Shown: positions 61,716-64,000 of the stretch, in pieces
Layout: each line of letters starts with the position of its first letter
How positions within the stretch are numbered: the first letter of the stretch is position 1
Source: Mediterraneibacter gnavus ATCC 29149
GTDB taxonomy: Bacteria; Bacillota; Clostridia; Lachnospirales; Lachnospiraceae
Direction: 5' to 3'
Assembly: GCF_008121495.1 (NCBI RefSeq)
Contig: NZ_CP043051.1
Location: 3,098,683-3,162,682 of the forward strand
Length of the DNA: 64,000 bases
The notes under the pieces: model-generated
The model's input: the letters and a program-made list of their open reading frames with translations, nothing else
Told to the model about the DNA's origin: nothing
Database searches by the model: none
Made by a program: the position numbers and the translations under genes

Positions 61716-61970
61716 ATGAAACAGTTATTTAAAAAGCCGTCCTATTACTTGATTTCATCAGCTATGGACGGAAACGAAAAAGCGATTGAGAAATTGCTGG
61801 CATTTTATGACCCTTACATATCAAAGTGCTGTTTACGTTCACTTTATGATGAATACGGCAATGTTTATATCGTTGTAGATATGGAACTAAAAGGACGTAT
61901 CAGAGAAGCACTTATCAAAATGATTTTAGGTTTTGATATTGAAGATATGGACTTAGAACCAGAAGAATAA
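61716..61970 (+). CDS. Tn916 Orf8-like HTH protein
   Basis: 84 residues of the HTH_16 family, the regular partner of Orf7. Helix 1 is SSAMDGNEKAIEKLLAFYDP. It begins 3 bp after orf7; AAGGAGG lies before the ATG. Confidence 0.85.
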   Translation: MKQLFKKPSYYLISSAMDGNEKAIEKLLAFYDPYISKCCLRSLYDEYGNVYIVVDMELKGRIREALIKMILGFDIEDMDLEPEE

Positions 61971-62341
61971 GCAGTTTTTAGCGGAGCATGATTTAATGTC
62001 CCCCTCTTTCCTGCTCTGCACCTGCTTTTACATGAAAGCAACACGCTTTCGCCACAGCTCTTTGACAACTGAATAAAGCAGACAGATACGTTTGTGAGAT
62101 AGCGAGCCACGGGAACTGTACGCCACGACCTTTCCAAAAGAAAGCGAGCGACCCACGCAGTGATCCGAGAGCGACTGTTGGAAAAGTCGTTTTGCCACGA
62201 CCTATCCTCACAGAATAATGATACGTCCGCATGGTGTGGTTCTGCCCACAAGAATGGGAATAGTTGAGATACTAACGGAGCTTTCCAAAGCCGTCTGCCT
62301 GCTTGTAAAAAATGACACACAGTAAAGGGGGTGCATAGATT
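61971..62341. other. Structured non-coding region between orf8 and xis
   Basis: About 370 bp without a credible gene. CGACCTTTCCAA (62126-62137) and TTGGAAAAGTCG (62178-62189) are inverted repeats with one mismatch. GCCACGACCT occurs directly twice (62123-62132 and 62194-62203). This segment is more GC-rich than its flanks. It may be a small RNA, a regulatory leader or Xis/Int binding region. Confidence 0.5.
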
Positions 62342-62545
62342 ATGAACAATACTGATGTGCCTATCTGGGAAAAATATACGCTGACGATTGAAGAAGCGTC
62401 CAAATACTTCCGCATTGGCGAAAAGAAATTGCGTAAATTAGCCGAAGAAAACATTGACGCTGGCTGGGTTATCGTGAACGGTAATCGTATTCAGATTAAG
62501 CGAAAACAATTTGAAAAAATCATAGATACATTGGACGAAATCTAA
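62342..62545 (+). CDS. xis: Excisionase
   Basis: 67-residue winged-helix protein very close to Tn916 Xis: [20 protein letters not shown] and [18 protein letters not shown]. Directs the integrase toward excision. AAAGGGGGTG lies before the ATG. It precedes int by 78 bp. Confidence 0.95.
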   Translation: MNNTDVPIWEKYTLTIEEASKYFRIGEKKLRKLAEENIDAGWVIVNGNRIQIKRKQFEKIIDTLDEI

Positions 62546-62551
62546 TGTCAT

Positions 62552-62596
62552 TGAGCCGTAGATATGGTATAATAAGGTATAGCGTATCACGGCTCA
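62552..62596 (+). promoter_or_regulatory. int promoter inside an 8-bp inverted repeat
   Basis: TGAGCCGT (62552-62559) and ACGGCTCA (62589-62596) are perfect inverted repeats. Between them is an extended -10, TGGTATAAT (62565-62573). The start of int is 28 bp after the repeat. It may be an operator or an RNA hairpin in the leader. Confidence 0.55.
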
Positions 62597-62623
62597 TTCC
62601 ATGACGGAAAGGAGCTTTACACT

Positions 62624-63814
62624 ATGTCTAATGTGAAACGAAAAGACAGTAAAAATCGCAATTTGCGTAATGGAGAGAGCCAGCGAAAAGACGGAAGATA
62701 CGTTTATAAATATACCGATATATACGGAAAGCCACAATTTATCTATTCTTGGAAACTTGTACCGACAGACAAGACACCTGCTGGAAAGCGTGATGATATA
62801 TCGTTGAGGGAAAAAGAAGCACAGATAAAAAAAGACCTCAATGACGGTATCGACACGGCAGGCGGTAAAATGACAGTCTGCCAGCTTTATGAGAAGAAAA
62901 ACAGCCAAAGAAAGAACATCAAGAGGGCTACTGAAAAGGGACGACAGTATCTTATGAACGCTCTGAAAAATGACCCATTGGGTATGAGGGCGATTGATAC
63001 TGTTAAACAGTCGGACGCTAAAGAATGGGCTATCAGAATGAGCGAAAAAGGATATGCCTATAAAACGATTGATAACTACAAGCGTTCCTTGAAAGCGTCA
63101 TTTTATATGGCAATACAAGACGACTGTATCAGAAAGAACCCGTTTGAATTTAAGCTAAGTGATGTTCTGGAAGATGATACGGAACAGAAAGTTATCCTTA
63201 CACCAGAGCAGGAAGAACGCCTGCTTGCCTTTATGGAAAAGGACAAGATTTACAGCAAGTATTATGATGAGGTTGTGCTTCTGCTGGAAACGGGACTTCG
63301 TATTTCTGAATTTTGCGGACTGACGACGCATATTGATATGCAGAATAGAATACTCAATATAGACCACCAGTTATTGAAAGATAGCGAAATCGGCTACTAT
63401 ATTGAAACGCCAAAGACTAAAAACGGAAAACGGGAACTTCCATTAACAGAACGGGCTTATCAAGCAATCCAAAGAATACTAAAGAACAGAGGAAAGGCAC
63501 AACCGCTGATTGTAGGTGGTTACAGCAATTTCTTATTCTTGAACCGTGAGGGCTTGCCTAAAGTTGCAGGAAACTATGAGGGCATGGTGCGAGGACTGAT
63601 TAAGAAGTATAACAAGTACCACAAGGACAAGTTACCGAACATCACACCACATTCATTCCGACATACTTATTGTACGAATATGGCAAACAGAGGAATGAAC
63701 CCTAATACCCTACAATATCTCATGGGACACGCTAACATAACCATGACACTTGGCTATTATGCACACGGTACATTTCAATCTGCAAAAGCGGAGCTGGAAA
63801 GACTGGCTTGTTAA
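62624..63814 (+). CDS. int: Tn916-family tyrosine integrase
   Basis: 396 residues. N-terminal arm-binding domain (about 1-75; the DR-2 binder), core-binding domain (about 85-170) and catalytic domain with Arg in ETGLRISEFCG, Lys in PKTKNGKRELPL, His-x-x-Arg in HSFRHTY, His in MGHANITMT and Tyr in LGYYAHG. Integrates into and excises from AT-rich sites with T-run/A-run flanks. AAAGGAG precedes the ATG. Confidence 0.96.
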   Translation: MSNVKRKDSKNRNLRNGESQRKDGRYVYKYTDIYGKPQFIYSWKLVPTDKTPAGKRDDISLREKEAQIKKDLNDGIDTAGGKMTVCQLYEKKNSQRKNIKRATEKGRQYLMNALKNDPLGMRAIDTVKQSDAKEWAIRMSEKGYAYKTIDNYKRSLKASFYMAIQDDCIRKNPFEFKLSDVLEDDTEQKVILTPEQEERLLAFMEKDKIYSKYYDEVVLLLETGLRISEFCGLTTHIDMQNRILNIDHQLLKDSEIGYYIETPKTKNGKRELPLTERAYQAIQRILKNRGKAQPLIVGGYSNFLFLNREGLPKVAGNYEGMVRGLIKKYNKYHKDKLPNITPHSFRHTYCTNMANRGMNPNTLQYLMGHANITMTLGYYAHGTFQSAKAELERLAC

Positions 63815-63827
63815 TATCGGAGCCTAT

Positions 63828-63848
63828 ATTTACTACTCATTTACTACT
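63828..63848. repeat. Right integrase arm-type direct repeats (DR-2-like)
   Basis: ATTTACTACT at 63828-63837 and 63839-63848 with an 11-bp period, same orientation as the pair at 39077-39097. Confidence 0.75.
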
Positions 63849-63867
63849 TTTGGTTGCATTTTCATGC

Positions 63868-63952
63868 TGGTAAATGCCAGCTTATGCAAGGTATCTTCCA
63901 AAAAGAAAATACCGATAAAGCCCTAAAATAAGGGATATATCGGCATTTACCA
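63868..63952. terminator. Nested hairpins at the right end of the ICE
   Basis: TGGTAAATGCC (63868-63878) and GGCATTTACCA (63942-63952) are a perfect 11-bp inverted repeat. Inside is GCCCT/AGGG within CCGATA...TATCGG (63912-63943). Together they could end int transcription or act in recombination. Confidence 0.5.
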
Positions 63953-63964
63953 ACTTATGAAAAG

Positions 63965-64000
63965 ATAATCAGAAATTTAGTAAGTTTTTGTATTAAAAAA
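63965..64000. repeat. Right terminal inverted repeat of the ICE
   Basis: GATAATCAGA at 63965-63974 is the exact complement of the core of the left repeat; T5-GTATT-A5 forms the last bases of the window, so the final A's are probably chromosomal. Confidence 0.7.

Larger units (their letters stand above)
38998..63995 (+). mobile_element. Complete Tn916-family integrative conjugative element (about 25 kb)
   Basis: Backbone genes match Tn916 in kind and order (orf23, 22, 21, oriT, orf20, orf19-like, ardA, orf17-13, orf9, orf7, orf8, xis, int). Both ends are T-run / 5-6-bp coupling sequence / A-run junctions: TTTTTT-GAG-AAAAAAA at 38992-39007 and TTTTT-GTATT-AAAAA at 63986-64000. That is the target style of Tn916. 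Imperfect terminal inverted repeats and paired integrase arm repeats lie inside both ends. No tet(M). The exact coupling-base limits are uncertain by a few bases. Confidence 0.88.

Noticed and set aside
39288..63814. tet(M) or other ribosomal-protection gene in the ICE
   Set aside because: No elongation-factor-like gene is present; the interval between orf13 and orf9 is only a terminator.

Overview
The window is chromosomal DNA of a low- to mid-GC Clostridia bacterium, most probably Lachnospiraceae, carrying an apparently complete 25-kb Tn916-family integrative conjugative element (ICE) at its right end. The family assignment rests on gene order (TIGR03960/TIGR03936 radical-SAM pair, rng, rplU-prp-rpmA, obgE, yhbY, nadD, yqeK, rsfS, lexA), a cleavable L27 N-terminus next to its Prp protease, strong AGGAGG ribosome binding sites and Firmicutes-type LexA boxes. 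No tRNA, rRNA or CRISPR array was seen.

Layout. 0-4.6 kb: lspA-rluD, a CDP-alcohol phosphatidyltransferase coupled to an RNase H, a nuclease lipoprotein and a cytidylate-kinase-like protein. 4.6-9.5 kb: a TtcA-like tRNA thiolase, a TetR regulator preceded by twin palindromes, an aldo/keto reductase, a stand-alone tyrosine recombinase, a small 2Fe-2S ferredoxin and a YneA-like LysM protein. 9.5-13.9 kb: a heterodimeric ABC exporter, then lexA; yneA and lexA both carry LexA-type boxes. 14-24.6 kb: a ribosome/translation and housekeeping block with aspartokinase and YbaK. 25-38.6 kb: accessory region with an AAA-ATPase/PD-(D/E)XK protein, a decayed subtilisin-like protease, a methyltransferase, a MATE exporter, flotillin, a CdaR-GntP-glycerate kinase unit, YfhO and a doubly broken CsbB/GtrB-like glycosyltransferase, followed by a histidine-kinase remnant.

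The ICE runs from about 38,998 to 63,995. Each end is a T-run / short coupling sequence / A-run junction, with imperfect terminal inverted repeats and paired 10-bp integrase arm-type repeats inside. It carries the Tn916 backbone in order: orf23, orf22, orf21 (coupling ATPase), oriT, orf20 (relaxase), orf19-like, ArdA, orf17, orf16 (ATPase), orf15, orf14 (cell-wall hydrolase), orf13, orf9 (XRE), orf7, orf8, xis, int. There is no tet(M). It also carries a 1014-residue sortase-anchored surface protein that combines thioester, SpaA/CnaB and VaFE (ester-bond) modules; a second ArdA-like protein; two small membrane-protein cassettes with their own promoters, each before a nearly identical terminator; an unrecognised gene that runs into the oriT hairpins; and a response regulator-ABC exporter-histidine kinase operon of the kind used for peptide-antibiotic resistance.

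The points I would check first are the surface protein, the attenuator-like module repeated before four ICE gene blocks, the cassette pair, the exporter operon, the twin TetR operators, and the eroded csbB/yfhO locus beside the ICE.
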